Assembly (NCBI GenBank): GCA_903833215.1
Contig: CAILEM010000099.1
Coordinates: forward strand, 1 to 64,000
Source: an uncultured Armatimonadota bacterium
Lineage (GTDB): Bacteria; Armatimonadota; Fimbriimonadia; Fimbriimonadales; Fimbriimonadaceae
Reading direction: 5' to 3'
DNA: 64,000 nt
Shown here: piece after piece, positions 33,540 to 42,685 of the stretch
How the letters are laid out: each line of letters opens with the position of its first letter
Position numbering within the stretch: position 1 is the first letter of the stretch
The notes under the pieces: model-generated
What the model was told of the DNA's origin: nothing
Databases searched by the model: none
The model's input: only the letters and a program-made list of their open reading frames with translations
Translations under genes and position numbers: made by a program

Positions 33540-34910
33540 ATGGCACGAATCATTATTATCGGAGGGGGAATCGCGGGCCTCAGCGCAGCGTACGACGCAT
33601 GCCAAGATGGCAAACACCAGGTAACCCTGATCGAGAGTTCGGATCGGCTTGGTGGAAAGATCATCACTCGATACGAGAATGATCTGGTGGTCGAAGGTGG
33701 GCCTGATTCTGTGTTCACCACCAAACCGTGGGCAGTCGACTTAATGGTGGAGCTCGGCTTGGAATCGGAACTCGAAGAGCCGATCGGTGCTGGATTCTCG
33801 GTGCTTGTCGGTGGGAAACTCCACGTCGTTCCTCGCGCACTTGCCAGCCTGATGCCATCCGCCTCGACAGCCCTTGAATCGATCGGCTTTCTCGGAGCAA
33901 CGGCCCGCAAACGTATCTTGTCCGAGAAAGCGGTTGAAAAGGGATCGGGAGAAGACGAAACGATCGCTTCGTTCTTTCGCCGACGGTTTGGCAATCGATT
34001 CTCAAAGACCCTAGCCGAACCGCTTCTTGCCGGTATCCACGCCGGAAGTGCGGACAAGTTAAGCATGAAGGCGCTCTATCCTTCTTATATAGGGCTCGAG
34101 CAAAAGCACGGAAGCCTAAGCGCCGTCAGTTCAGCAGCCCCAGCCATCGGTGCCCCCTCTACATCGCACCGAAAGCCAGGATTCATCACGCTGGACGGTG
34201 GTCTTCAACGACTCGTGGACGTCCTCGTTGAAAGGCTCAAGAGTGTCGACATCCGGCTCAACACACTGGTTGAGCAGATTGAGCGAAATGAGGATGGGTC
34301 GTTTCGTGTCCACGCGAATGAAGTCTTGGAATGTGATGCACTCATCTTCGCCATCCCAGGCTATGCCGCAGCACCCATTCTGAGTGGAATCGCTCCAGGT
34401 GCCTTTGAACCGCTTATGGGTATTCGGCACGGTTCGACCGCAGTAGCGTCATTTTGCTATGCGAGCAGTTCGTTCAAAAACGAGTTGCACGGTAATGGCT
34501 TCCTGGTGCCGGCGGATGAGCCTTCCAGTATTACGGGCTGCACATTCAGTTCGTTAAAGTGGAAACATCGTGCGCCCGATGGATCCGTCCTACTCAGGGC
34601 ATTCATGGGCCAGGACGGTGGACTTAATGTGGACGATTACTCCGATGACCAACTATTGAAAATGGCGGTGGCCGATTTTGGCAAACACCTCAAGGTCAAG
34701 GCGGAGCCCTATTACACCCGGGTGGATCGGTGGACAAAGGCAATGCCTCAGTACGAGGTCGGGCACACCGATAGAATGGACGTTATCGAAAACGCGGTCG
34801 GAGAAATGCCGATTCTGTTCGCCGGTTGTTCCTATCGTGGAACTGGCATTCCGGATTGCATTCGCCAGGGCAGAGAAGCGGCAAGATCTCTCAACAAGAG
34901 ATTTGCCTAG
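33540..34910 (+). CDS. hemY: Protoporphyrinogen/coproporphyrinogen oxidase
   Basis: A 456-residue FAD enzyme of heme biosynthesis. The dinucleotide motif GGGIAGLSAAY starts at residue 8, followed by ESSDRLGGK. GGPDSVFTTKPW and the C-terminal AGCSYRGTGIPDCIRQG are HemY/HemG-type FAD contacts. The enzyme oxidises protoporphyrinogen IX or coproporphyrinogen III; which one cannot be told from sequence. ATG 33540 starts exactly at the Rossmann fold. Heme made here probably feeds the many c-type cytochromes nearby. Confidence 0.9.
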   Translation: MARIIIIGGGIAGLSAAYDACQDGKHQVTLIESSDRLGGKIITRYENDLVVEGGPDSVFTTKPWAVDLMVELGLESELEEPIGAGFSVLVGGKLHVVPRALASLMPSASTALESIGFLGATARKRILSEKAVEKGSGEDETIASFFRRRFGNRFSKTLAEPLLAGIHAGSADKLSMKALYPSYIGLEQKHGSLSAVSSAAPAIGAPSTSHRKPGFITLDGGLQRLVDVLVERLKSVDIRLNTLVEQIERNEDGSFRVHANEVLECDALIFAIPGYAAAPILSGIAPGAFEPLMGIRHGSTAVASFCYASSSFKNELHGNGFLVPADEPSSITGCTFSSLKWKHRAPDGSVLLRAFMGQDGGLNVDDYSDDQLLKMAVADFGKHLKVKAEPYYTRVDRWTKAMPQYEVGHTDRMDVIENAVGEMPILFAGCSYRGTGIPDCIRQGREAARSLNKRFA

Positions 34911-34971
34911 TCAGAGGGGTGGGGACCAAACTCCACGCTTTAAACCCCTTTATACGTCACCTTGTACAAAG

Positions 34972-35029
34972 AAATCACCACAGACCTGACCTGTTTGTGG
35001 TTTCTAACCTTCGTTTTTTGTGGTGATTT
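34972..35029. promoter_or_regulatory. Long-range inverted repeat before decaheme gene
   Basis: AAATCACCACA (34972-34982) is complementary to TGTGGTGATTT (35019-35029) with 36 bases between; a partial third copy TTTGTGGTTTC lies at 34994-35004. The T-run at 35014-35019 follows no tight stem. This could be a terminator for hemY or a set of operator half-sites for the decaheme operon. Confidence 0.35.
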
Positions 35030-35170
35030 CCACTGACATCATAACCCTTGACGGATTTGATGATTACATGACAATCCTGATGCGCTATTCTCAATTTGCT
35101 GGTAAAGCCAGCGAGGAAACGACCGATTCCCTGGCAACGGAAGGCGAACGGTTCGAATGGAGACGGGGAA

Positions 35171-36184
35171 GTGAAAATACAAGCGTTAGTGCTCAGTATA
35201 GGAATCGCAAGCCTCGTTTTTGGGGCAATGCAGTCTGGCAAGAAGCCTGCCGCAAAAACAGCGCCCGATAAACCCGATCAAGCGGTTACAAATATCAACC
35301 TACGATTCGCTCAGGCCAAACCAGAGGACTACATTGGGGATCAGGCTTGTGTCGAATGTCACTCTACTAAATCACACAGGTTCGATGAATCGGCTCATTT
35401 CGCGCCGATGTCGAACCCGAAGCTTCCTCTTGCTCAAAGAGGGTGTGAAGGATGTCACGGCCCAGGAAAGGCTCACCAAGAGAACCCCGAAGTCGAAGTC
35501 ATCTCGTTCACTAAGTTAAGTCCCAAAGACTCGGCTGCGGCTTGCTTACGCTGTCACGGCCAGACGATGGACAAATCGCATTGGGCGCATACCGACCATG
35601 CGAAAGCAAAGCTCTCCTGCACCACTTGTCACCAACTGCACCCGGATACGGAGTTGGACCTGCAAGGTAACGGTTTGAAGCGTGGAAAGACTGAAGATCC
35701 GCGCAGTTTGGTTCGAATGGCAAAGCAGCCTGCGAAACAGTTATTGCTTAAAGCCGACGAAGTCACGCTGTGTGGTCAATGTCACCCGTCCCAGATTGCT
35801 GACTTTAGACAGGCGTATCACCATCCAGTGCCAGAGGGTCAATTGACATGCAGTGATTGCCATGCCCTTCATCCGACGAAATCATCGCAGGTACGCCAAG
35901 CCTCCTTCAAGAGCAAGTGCGTTACATGCCATGCGGATAAGGCTGGACCCTTTGTATACGAACACGATCCCGTAGCAGGATTCGGTGGAAGCGGCTGTGA
36001 CGAGTGCCATAAGGCACACGGATCTCAGAACCCGTCGATGCTGACCTCTCGGACTCGCGGCTTGTGTGCACAGTGCCACTCCGACAAACTCGCCACTCAC
36101 CATCCTGGCCAGACTTGCTGGTCTGCTGGATGTCACGTCGCACCGCACGGAAGCAATACCCATAAAGCTTTCCTGCGTCCCTAG
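35171..36184 (+). CDS. Decaheme c-type cytochrome (MtrA/DmsE-like)
   Basis: A 337-residue exported cytochrome starting at GTG, with GGGG upstream and a signal peptide (IQALVLSIGIASLVFG). Nine CxxCH sites are seen: CVECH, CEGCH, CLRCH, CTTCH, CGQCH, CSDCH, CVTCH, CDECH and CAQCH. A tenth site is CWSAGCH, a CX4CH variant. Length and ten haems match the MtrA/DmsE/PioA family, which fills an outer-membrane porin to move electrons across it. The next gene (six bases on) encodes a beta-barrel, matching the usual porin-cytochrome pair. Confidence 0.9.
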   Translation: MKIQALVLSIGIASLVFGAMQSGKKPAAKTAPDKPDQAVTNINLRFAQAKPEDYIGDQACVECHSTKSHRFDESAHFAPMSNPKLPLAQRGCEGCHGPGKAHQENPEVEVISFTKLSPKDSAAACLRCHGQTMDKSHWAHTDHAKAKLSCTTCHQLHPDTELDLQGNGLKRGKTEDPRSLVRMAKQPAKQLLLKADEVTLCGQCHPSQIADFRQAYHHPVPEGQLTCSDCHALHPTKSSQVRQASFKSKCVTCHADKAGPFVYEHDPVAGFGGSGCDECHKAHGSQNPSMLTSRTRGLCAQCHSDKLATHHPGQTCWSAGCHVAPHGSNTHKAFLRP

Positions 36185-36190
36185 GAGGAA

Positions 36191-37969
36191 ATGAAGATGA
36201 AGCGATGGATCACACCACTTGCGACACTGGCCGGAACGGCAGTGATGATCGCCTGTGCTAGTGCTCAACAGGCGCCCATCCCCTCCCAAGGGGACGACAA
36301 ACCACAGAGTGACAAGCAAGCTCAAAAGCAGTCAGCTGTTAAGAAGAAACCCGCAGCCGATCAGTCCAAAAAGGCAGATGCCAAAAAAGCAGATGCTAAA
36401 AAGACTGATGAGGCCAAGGGTGATGCGGCTCCCGCCGAAGCTGGCAAGGCAGATGCCCCTTACGAGGCCGAAGCCAAACCACTCTATAACTCTCTGACTG
36501 TCGGCTACAGCACTTGGAACTCGTCGGGCAACAATAGCGCGATGAACCAGCACGGGCTTGTTCAAGGCGGATTCGGCCTGGCCGATCTGTCGATCCTTAC
36601 GCCGTTCGATAAAGGAACCTATACAGCATTCGATTGGAAAGGCAATATAGGCGGCGATTTCGGTACGAGCTTGACCACAAAGTGGGGCGGAGACACCTCA
36701 CTCGTTGTCAATGCTCATCAATTCACTTCTTTTGACCCAAGTTTCGGTGTAACCGATCCAAGTCGACGGAAGGGAGTGGATGCAACGCTAGAACAGACTC
36801 TTGGTACGAATTTTGGCGCTTTCGTTTCGATGAAACTCGACCAGAATGAGCATCAATTCTCAGCTCCTATCGATCCTACCGACTATGTAACTCGAACGGT
36901 AACTCTCGGTGCTCAGAAGCAAGTAGGCGAACACACGTTTGGTGCGCTCTACTCCGAATCGAGCTTTAGCGATGTCACAGCGATCCAACCAGGAACCTTG
37001 ACGGATCGAGGGCAACTTCGATACGCCGGAAACTGGGGAAGTCGTCTATCCACAATGGGAACAATCGGACTTACTCGAATCGAGCAAGCCGGATTACCCA
37101 GCAACTGGATTCGTGACTATGCGGTCAGCGGTGTTTACGATGTCAGCGAGGATTCATCCCTCGGTGCTCACTTCGGTGAGCAAGACCTCGATCTGAACGC
37201 CGTGCAGACTGCCTACGTTCGGAAGAAGCTCGACTCAGGTCTGAACTTCAATGCCCGACTCGGAGAGTGGGGACTTGGGTTTGGATTTGCCCACCGCGAA
37301 GAAGAAAGAGTGCGAGCTGACCACAGCTTCGTAGACGTTCCTGCATGGAATACCTACGATGTAAAACTGAACGGAAAGCTGACACACACCTACCGACTCG
37401 GCGTGAAAGGCACCCTTGAGGACCTATCAAGTGCTCCGAATTTCCTAACTACCGACCCGAGGCTTTTGTATTGGAGCCGAAAGGCGAAGGTGCAGGGCAA
37501 GGTAAGTGGTGGAGGGGAAAAGAGTTCGGAGTATCTCAGCTATACATTCCAGTATCGAGAAAACTCTATGCGAGAGTTCTCGATCACGACATATGACGTC
37601 GCCATAGGTGGCAGCAGGGTCTTTACTCCGAAACTTCTCGGTTATGCCGAGTTTGCTTCTGAGCAATATACGACCGGCGGACCTAACCCGATAGCTCCTC
37701 AATTGGGAAGCTACTTGGCACCTTCCGAGACGTTCATGCTTGGATTGGACTACACGCGTAATTCGCGCGAAGACCTTTCCCTCGTCTTAACTAGCTTCTA
37801 TACCCAGGATCAGTGGGGACAACAGGTTGCCCTGACGTACCGACTGGACTTAGGCAAAGAACGCAACTTCCTGATCACCTACTCCCCTTGGCTCCAGCGT
37901 GATCGACTGTACGACGTGGATACCTTCACCGCTCCTGTTTGGACGATGAAACTAGGATTCCGCTTCTAA
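36191..37969 (+). CDS. MtrB/PioB-like outer-membrane beta-barrel
   Basis: A 592-residue outer-membrane protein. A signal peptide (ending about residue 26) precedes a Lys/Ala-rich linker up to residue 90. The rest shows alternating polar and hydrophobic residues with many aromatic ends, as in a large barrel, and ends MKLGFRF, the expected C-terminal aromatic. The call rests on its position six bases after a decaheme cytochrome and on size; the CXXC of Shewanella MtrB was not seen. AGGAGG precedes the ATG. Confidence 0.75.
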   Translation: MKMKRWITPLATLAGTAVMIACASAQQAPIPSQGDDKPQSDKQAQKQSAVKKKPAADQSKKADAKKADAKKTDEAKGDAAPAEAGKADAPYEAEAKPLYNSLTVGYSTWNSSGNNSAMNQHGLVQGGFGLADLSILTPFDKGTYTAFDWKGNIGGDFGTSLTTKWGGDTSLVVNAHQFTSFDPSFGVTDPSRRKGVDATLEQTLGTNFGAFVSMKLDQNEHQFSAPIDPTDYVTRTVTLGAQKQVGEHTFGALYSESSFSDVTAIQPGTLTDRGQLRYAGNWGSRLSTMGTIGLTRIEQAGLPSNWIRDYAVSGVYDVSEDSSLGAHFGEQDLDLNAVQTAYVRKKLDSGLNFNARLGEWGLGFGFAHREEERVRADHSFVDVPAWNTYDVKLNGKLTHTYRLGVKGTLEDLSSAPNFLTTDPRLLYWSRKAKVQGKVSGGGEKSSEYLSYTFQYRENSMREFSITTYDVAIGGSRVFTPKLLGYAEFASEQYTTGGPNPIAPQLGSYLAPSETFMLGLDYTRNSREDLSLVLTSFYTQDQWGQQVALTYRLDLGKERNFLITYSPWLQRDRLYDVDTFTAPVWTMKLGFRF

Positions 37970-38021
37970 GCAACGACAAGGAAATGAAACTGAATTCTAA
38001 GGGACAAAGAACGGAGGACTT

Positions 38022-39530
38022 ATGAAAGCGCGATGGCTCACATTGTTTGCATGTGTCCCGCTGATAGTCGGAACCATGCTGTTGCAGAGTTGCGGAGGCG
38101 TAGGCGGACCTGCTAAGGGTTCAACCTCACCTGGCTCAAATCAACCTACACAGGCGTTTCTGGCGCTCTTAACACCGGAGCAGAAAGGGGCGAAGAACAT
38201 CGGCCCAGAAGCATGTGGCACAGCCACTTGTCACGGTGGAGCGGCTGCAAAGGCTCATATAGCAATGAAGACGGCTTCCCTCAAAAAGATGGGAAGCGGT
38301 GACAACCAGTACACGACATGGAAAGATACTGCTCATGCCCAAAAAGGCGTGACATGCGAAAAGTGCCACGGACCTGGTAGTGCGCACGCCGCCATGCCAC
38401 AAAAGGCTGACGGAACTGCAAATGCAATTCTGACTTTCCCGAATATCGCTTCACCGACCGTATGCGGTCAGTGCCACGGACCAACTCACGATGAGTTCAT
38501 GGCATCCAAGCATGCAGAGTTGATTGCGAGCCCGATCTCATCGACGGTAACCGGTCCAACCACAAGTGGACAGGCAAGCCAATGCTTCGAGTGCCACGGC
38601 GGTTTGACGAGAGCGCAGTATCTCAACAACGGCATCACACCCGAGCAGATGACATCGGCTCAGATCGTTCAGGTTGCGAACGACACTCTCAACTCACTTC
38701 CTCACGTCGCTCTCTGCGCAACATGCCATAATCCGCATGCGAAGACGGGCAACCTCACAGGAAATGGAAAAGAGGTTCAACTCTATAATTCCGAAGTCCT
38801 TACAGATAGCTCTGGAATCGGCCCAGGAACGACACCTCCACAGTACACGCGCGTCAATCAAGTATGCGGCCAATGCCATAACGGTAGAGGCACCACAGCC
38901 ACTGATGCGTACCTGAACAGCAGCACTTCTCGGCCGTCCGCACACCACAGCAATCAGTTCAACTCCTTGCTAGGCGTCGGTGGTGCAGAGAACTGGAACA
39001 GCCCACCATCGAAGCGATCTGGTACTCACGCCCTTGCTCCTGGACAGTGCGCCACATGCCACATGCCAAATGCGCGACACACCTTCACGGTGAGTTACGA
39101 TGGCTGTGCACCATGCCACACAACTTCAGACGCAGCAGCGAGAGCATCGGCCCTCAAAGCAGAGGTTAGCAATGACCTCCTCGCTCTTGAGACTCGAATG
39201 TCAAGCTGGGCAGTTGCTCAGGGTTGGAACGCGGCATGTTGGGACTACACATCGAACATCCCCTCAGGCGTAACTGCTCCTAAGCAGACTTTGATTCCCA
39301 ACAGCGTCAAAGAAGCCCGCCACAACTACTACTACATCGTGATCTCGGGCGACCTCGGAATCCACAACCCTTCGTACACTCGGTACCTGTTGGACTGGTC
39401 CAACAACGCACTGACAAGCGCAGGTATTCCCAAGGTCAATATGAGCGAGATCACTAAGATCCCGACCGCTGCGAAGATCAAGCACTTCCAGCAGATCAAA
39501 GCGAAATCAGCCAACTCGTCTATGGACTGA
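38022..39530 (+). CDS. Octaheme cytochrome c lipoprotein
   Basis: A 502-residue protein with a lipobox (LLQSC, Cys near residue 24), so lipid-anchored, probably on the outer membrane. Seven CxxCH sites are visible (CEKCH, CGQCH, CFECH, CATCH, CGQCH, CATCH, CAPCH) plus one CX4CH, CGTATCH. The C-terminal part (HNYYYIVISGDLGIHNPSYT, split as HNYYYIVISGDL and GIHNPSYTR) resembles the helical tail of NrfA-type and other multihaem cytochromes. It may be the terminal or extracellular electron carrier of the porin-cytochrome set. Confidence 0.87.
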   Translation: MKARWLTLFACVPLIVGTMLLQSCGGVGGPAKGSTSPGSNQPTQAFLALLTPEQKGAKNIGPEACGTATCHGGAAAKAHIAMKTASLKKMGSGDNQYTTWKDTAHAQKGVTCEKCHGPGSAHAAMPQKADGTANAILTFPNIASPTVCGQCHGPTHDEFMASKHAELIASPISSTVTGPTTSGQASQCFECHGGLTRAQYLNNGITPEQMTSAQIVQVANDTLNSLPHVALCATCHNPHAKTGNLTGNGKEVQLYNSEVLTDSSGIGPGTTPPQYTRVNQVCGQCHNGRGTTATDAYLNSSTSRPSAHHSNQFNSLLGVGGAENWNSPPSKRSGTHALAPGQCATCHMPNARHTFTVSYDGCAPCHTTSDAAARASALKAEVSNDLLALETRMSSWAVAQGWNAACWDYTSNIPSGVTAPKQTLIPNSVKEARHNYYYIVISGDLGIHNPSYTRYLLDWSNNALTSAGIPKVNMSEITKIPTAAKIKHFQQIKAKSANSSMD

Positions 39531-39547
39531 TAACTCGTGACGTGAGA

Positions 39548-39579
39548 AATGAGGACTTGTCGAAGGACAGGTCCTCATT
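39548..39579 (+). terminator. Hairpin after octaheme cytochrome
   Basis: AATGAGGAC and GTCCTCATT form perfect nine-base arms, with further pairing inside (TGTC/GACA). No T-run. It may separate the cytochrome from the haem lyase gene. Confidence 0.55.
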
Positions 39580-39618
39580 CACACTTTAAGTGACTGAGAT
39601 CCGTCAACGGAGCAGACG

Positions 39619-42015
39619 ATGAACCTTCCTACCCCTCCAGATTGGTCACTTACGACCGGAGAATGCGGGCGCTTAGCCGTATATCTTTCCACCTTCCTGT
39701 TCACTCTAAGCGTAATCTGTTGGTTCCTTGTGCCAAAGGCGCCTCAATTAAAGAGCTTTGCTCGCAATTCCCTAAACATAGGCGTCTTTAGCCTTTTCGG
39801 AGCGTTTGTTGCCTTGGGCGCGCTCTTTGTCGCGAGTCGATTCGAATACTCCTATGTCTATGAACACGGAGACCGAGCCAATGCAATTCAATACCGCGTT
39901 GCTGGTATCTGGTCGGGGCAGCAAGGAAGTTTTCTTCTCTGGGCTGTCTGCGCTGGCATCTTTGCCCTCTTAACGGTTAAGGGGACGGGGAATCTACGCC
40001 GCTGGTATTCCATCGTGTACGGCCTGTTTCTGGCCTCCCTTTCAGGAATTCTCGCTTTTGAATCACCGTTCAACCTGAACATGGTCGATGGCAAACCCGT
40101 CGTCCCACCAGATGGAGCAGGGCTTGCACCCTCTCTTCAGAATTACTGGGTAACCATCCATCCGCCGACGATCTTCCTTGGCTTTGGTGCCCTAACCGTT
40201 CTTTTTGCCTACGCATTCGCGGCGATGGTTGAGAAAGACTACACTGGCTGGCTCCCTAAAGTTCGACCTTGGGCGCTAGTCTCCTTAGCTGTGCTGGGGC
40301 TTGGGCTCTGTATGGGCGGCTTCTGGGCCTATGAAACCCTTGGTTGGGGTGGGTTCTGGATGTGGGATCCAGTTGAGAACGTCAGCTTTGTTCCCTGGTG
40401 CCTAACCGCAGCTTTTGTCCACGGAGTGATCGTTCAAACGGCTCGTGGGACAAAAAAGGCAGGAAACCTTATTCTAGGGGGACTTCCTTTCCTGTGCTTT
40501 ATCTACGGAACGTTCCTTACTCGATCCGGATTTCTTTCGGATGCAAGTGTTCACAGCTTCGCCGAAATGGATCGATCTGCTCTTCGACTCCTTATGGGAG
40601 TGATGGGTGCATCTTTCATAGCCTTTCTTGGCCTTTTCGCCTATCGAAGTTTCCAAATGAAAAAGGAAGCTCCTGTCGAGAAGAAAGAAGAGGTTAAGCA
40701 GCCAAGCCCCTATGGCCGAGAGGCACTCATCAATATTGGCATTGCCACCGTAACTTCCATCGGTGTCGCCACGCTCATAGGCATGAGCATTCCGTTTGTC
40801 CAAGCTTTGAAGCATCAGCCTTCGAAAGTCGTCGAGGAAGGACTGTACCACCAGGTGCTGACTTGGTTCTTTATCCCAACGATTCTGCTGATGGCGGTTG
40901 CACCCTTCGCTCCTTGGAAGAACGCAACCGGCAAGAATCTCCTGAGTCGCTTCTACTCTGTACTTTGCTTGGCCGTCGGTTTTACTGGACTGTTCCTGAT
41001 CGCCCTCGTCTTCACGCCGTTTGGGCAAATCATCGACAAGGCCCCGGTCGTAACGCTGGTAGGCAAGCATGACCTTCCAGGAATGGCTTGGATTCTCTTC
41101 CTCATCGGTGCCTGCAGCTTCTGCATCATCGGAAACGTTTGGCGGATTTGGGAACTACGCAAGGCAAGCCGGCTCGGCTGGTCTCCATTCCTTGCTCATA
41201 TCGGCGTCGCCATTCTTATGTTCGGCTTGATCGTTTCTCGAGGGTTCGAGCAGAAAGCACAGCTCACCGTCATGAAGGATCATCCTGACAAAGCACTCGG
41301 TTACGAGTTTCGCTATCGAAGCATGACATCGACCGAATCGGATAAGCACAACAAGGTCTTGTTCGACGTATATAGTGCTGAAGACCCCAAGAAGTTACTC
41401 TTCACGGCAGATCCTGGAATGTACAAAGTTCCCGCCGAAGACGGTAACGAGAACACAATGGTTTGGCCAGCGATTGTCCACAAGCCTCTCTACGACATTT
41501 ATGTATCACTTCGCCCACCTCAGAATGAGCAAAGCGATCCGATGTCACTAAAAGAGGGAGAGACCAAGGTCTTCGGCGGACTCGTCATCAAGTACGACAA
41601 GATGACGATGAACGGTCAGCCTGGTCAAGCGGGAACTCAGTTCCAAGCAAACCTGTCTATCGACAACGACGGTAAGAAAACGGCGGTTCAACCGTCGATT
41701 GAACTTGGGGGAGAAGGGAAGCCAGTCCATCACAAGATCGCCGTCGATAAAAACTTAAACGTGGAGGTCGCCTCGTTTAACGCAGCCGATCGATCTGTGA
41801 CCCTCCAGTTTGAACTCTCTAGTCCGATGTATCCAATTGATGTCTACCATAAGCCGATGACGTCCATGGTGTGGTTGGGTACCGGACTCATGACTGTAGC
41901 TGGCCTCTTTGCTGCATTTTATCGGAGGGTTCCTTCAACGTCGAAGGCCGCCGAGAAGGCACCTGTTGCAACAGGCAAGGAAAGAAGCGGGCGACTCGCA
42001 AAGCAATCCTCATAG
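39619..42015 (+). CDS. ccmF: CcmF/NrfE-type cytochrome c haem lyase
   Basis: A 798-residue polytopic membrane protein that attaches haem to apocytochrome c in System I. The WWD haem-handling motif is present as WGGFWMWDPVENVSFVPW near residue 240. There are some 13-15 hydrophobic helices. A large soluble region near residues 530-760 matches the periplasmic domain of CcmF. The total is longer than E. coli CcmF (647). No CcmA-E or CcmH genes accompany it here, so the set is either elsewhere or specialised for the neighbouring cytochromes. Confidence 0.92.
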   Translation: MNLPTPPDWSLTTGECGRLAVYLSTFLFTLSVICWFLVPKAPQLKSFARNSLNIGVFSLFGAFVALGALFVASRFEYSYVYEHGDRANAIQYRVAGIWSGQQGSFLLWAVCAGIFALLTVKGTGNLRRWYSIVYGLFLASLSGILAFESPFNLNMVDGKPVVPPDGAGLAPSLQNYWVTIHPPTIFLGFGALTVLFAYAFAAMVEKDYTGWLPKVRPWALVSLAVLGLGLCMGGFWAYETLGWGGFWMWDPVENVSFVPWCLTAAFVHGVIVQTARGTKKAGNLILGGLPFLCFIYGTFLTRSGFLSDASVHSFAEMDRSALRLLMGVMGASFIAFLGLFAYRSFQMKKEAPVEKKEEVKQPSPYGREALINIGIATVTSIGVATLIGMSIPFVQALKHQPSKVVEEGLYHQVLTWFFIPTILLMAVAPFAPWKNATGKNLLSRFYSVLCLAVGFTGLFLIALVFTPFGQIIDKAPVVTLVGKHDLPGMAWILFLIGACSFCIIGNVWRIWELRKASRLGWSPFLAHIGVAILMFGLIVSRGFEQKAQLTVMKDHPDKALGYEFRYRSMTSTESDKHNKVLFDVYSAEDPKKLLFTADPGMYKVPAEDGNENTMVWPAIVHKPLYDIYVSLRPPQNEQSDPMSLKEGETKVFGGLVIKYDKMTMNGQPGQAGTQFQANLSIDNDGKKTAVQPSIELGGEGKPVHHKIAVDKNLNVEVASFNAADRSVTLQFELSSPMYPIDVYHKPMTSMVWLGTGLMTVAGLFAAFYRRVPSTSKAAEKAPVATGKERSGRLAKQSS

Positions 42016-42024
42016 GAGATGAAC

Positions 42025-42351
42025 ATGAAACGAACACTATTGATTACAGCACTCATCGGCATCGGCGCAGCAGCCATGTCGACAACCGCAAACTGGAAGG
42101 TCTTCCAGGCCAAGTACAGCATTTCGAAGGAATCCAAGATTGGAACCGCCGGATGCGTTAACTGCCACGTCGGTAAGAAAGGCGGCAAGCTCAACGCATA
42201 CGGTAAGGACCTTCAGGTTGTGATGAAGGCTGCCAGCACCAAGAAACTCACCAACGAGCTTCTTGCTAAGGTCGAAGGACTCGACTCCCTGAAAGATGGC
42301 AAGACAAATATTGCCAAGATCAAGGCCGACGTCAATCCTGGCCAACCTTAA
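42025..42351 (+). CDS. Small monohaem cytochrome c
   Basis: A 108-residue exported protein with a signal peptide (LLITALIGIGAAAMS) and one CxxCH site, CVNCH, near residue 36. The remainder is Lys/Gly-rich and small, lacking an obvious distal Met motif. ATG 42025 is chosen because AGGAG (42014-42018) is six bases away; the upstream ATG at 42019 touches the ribosome binding site. Probably a periplasmic shuttle for the cytochromes of this island. The strong terminator at 42373 ends the unit. Confidence 0.82.
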   Translation: MKRTLLITALIGIGAAAMSTTANWKVFQAKYSISKESKIGTAGCVNCHVGKKGGKLNAYGKDLQVVMKAASTKKLTNELLAKVEGLDSLKDGKTNIAKIKADVNPGQP

Positions 42352-42372
42352 GCTACAAAGCTAACGCAGAAA

Positions 42373-42407
42373 AAGGCGGGGTGACTCTTTTGGAGTCACC
42401 CCGCCTT
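42373..42407. terminator. Bidirectional terminator
   Basis: AAGGCGGGGTGACTC and GAGTCACCCCGCCTT form perfect 15-base arms around TTTTG. It lies between the cytochrome gene and the convergent lipoprotein gene. Confidence 0.85.
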
Positions 42408-42418
42408 CATTTGGGTTC

Positions 42419-42685
42419 TTACTGAGTGTCGAGCTTTGCTGCCCCACTGGGTTTGCCAGGGGGAGCCGCTCCTGGAGGAGCAGACATCGCTGAGGTTACT
42501 TCCGACGGAAGCTTCTTCATCGACTTCGTCCTTTCGGCCGATCCACCCTTCTTTTGAGCCGCAGCATCTGCAAGCTGTTTCTGGAAGTCTTTATCTTCCG
42601 GAACAGACTCAGCGCCACCGCCATTGCATCCACACACAACGGCAGTAGAGATGACTAGCAGTGAGAACCAGATTCCTATTCTCAT
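42419..42685 (-). CDS. Small lipoprotein downstream of pseudopilin
   Basis: An 88-residue protein with a lipoprotein signal peptide (AVVCGC). The mature part is rich in Ala, Lys, Ser and Pro; no domain recognised. Its ATG overlaps the pseudopilin stop by four bases (ATGA), so the two are translated as a pair. It may be anchored to the membrane and help in pseudopilus assembly; this is inference from the neighbour only. Confidence 0.65.
   Translation of the reverse strand: MRIGIWFSLLVISTAVVCGCNGGGAESVPEDKDFQKQLADAAAQKKGGSAERTKSMKKLPSEVTSAMSAPPGAAPPGKPSGAAKLDTQ

Noticed and set aside
33395-34066. Long N-terminal extension of the radical SAM protein
   Set aside because: It is antisense to hemY, which has clear conserved motifs; the radical SAM domain starts at 33394.
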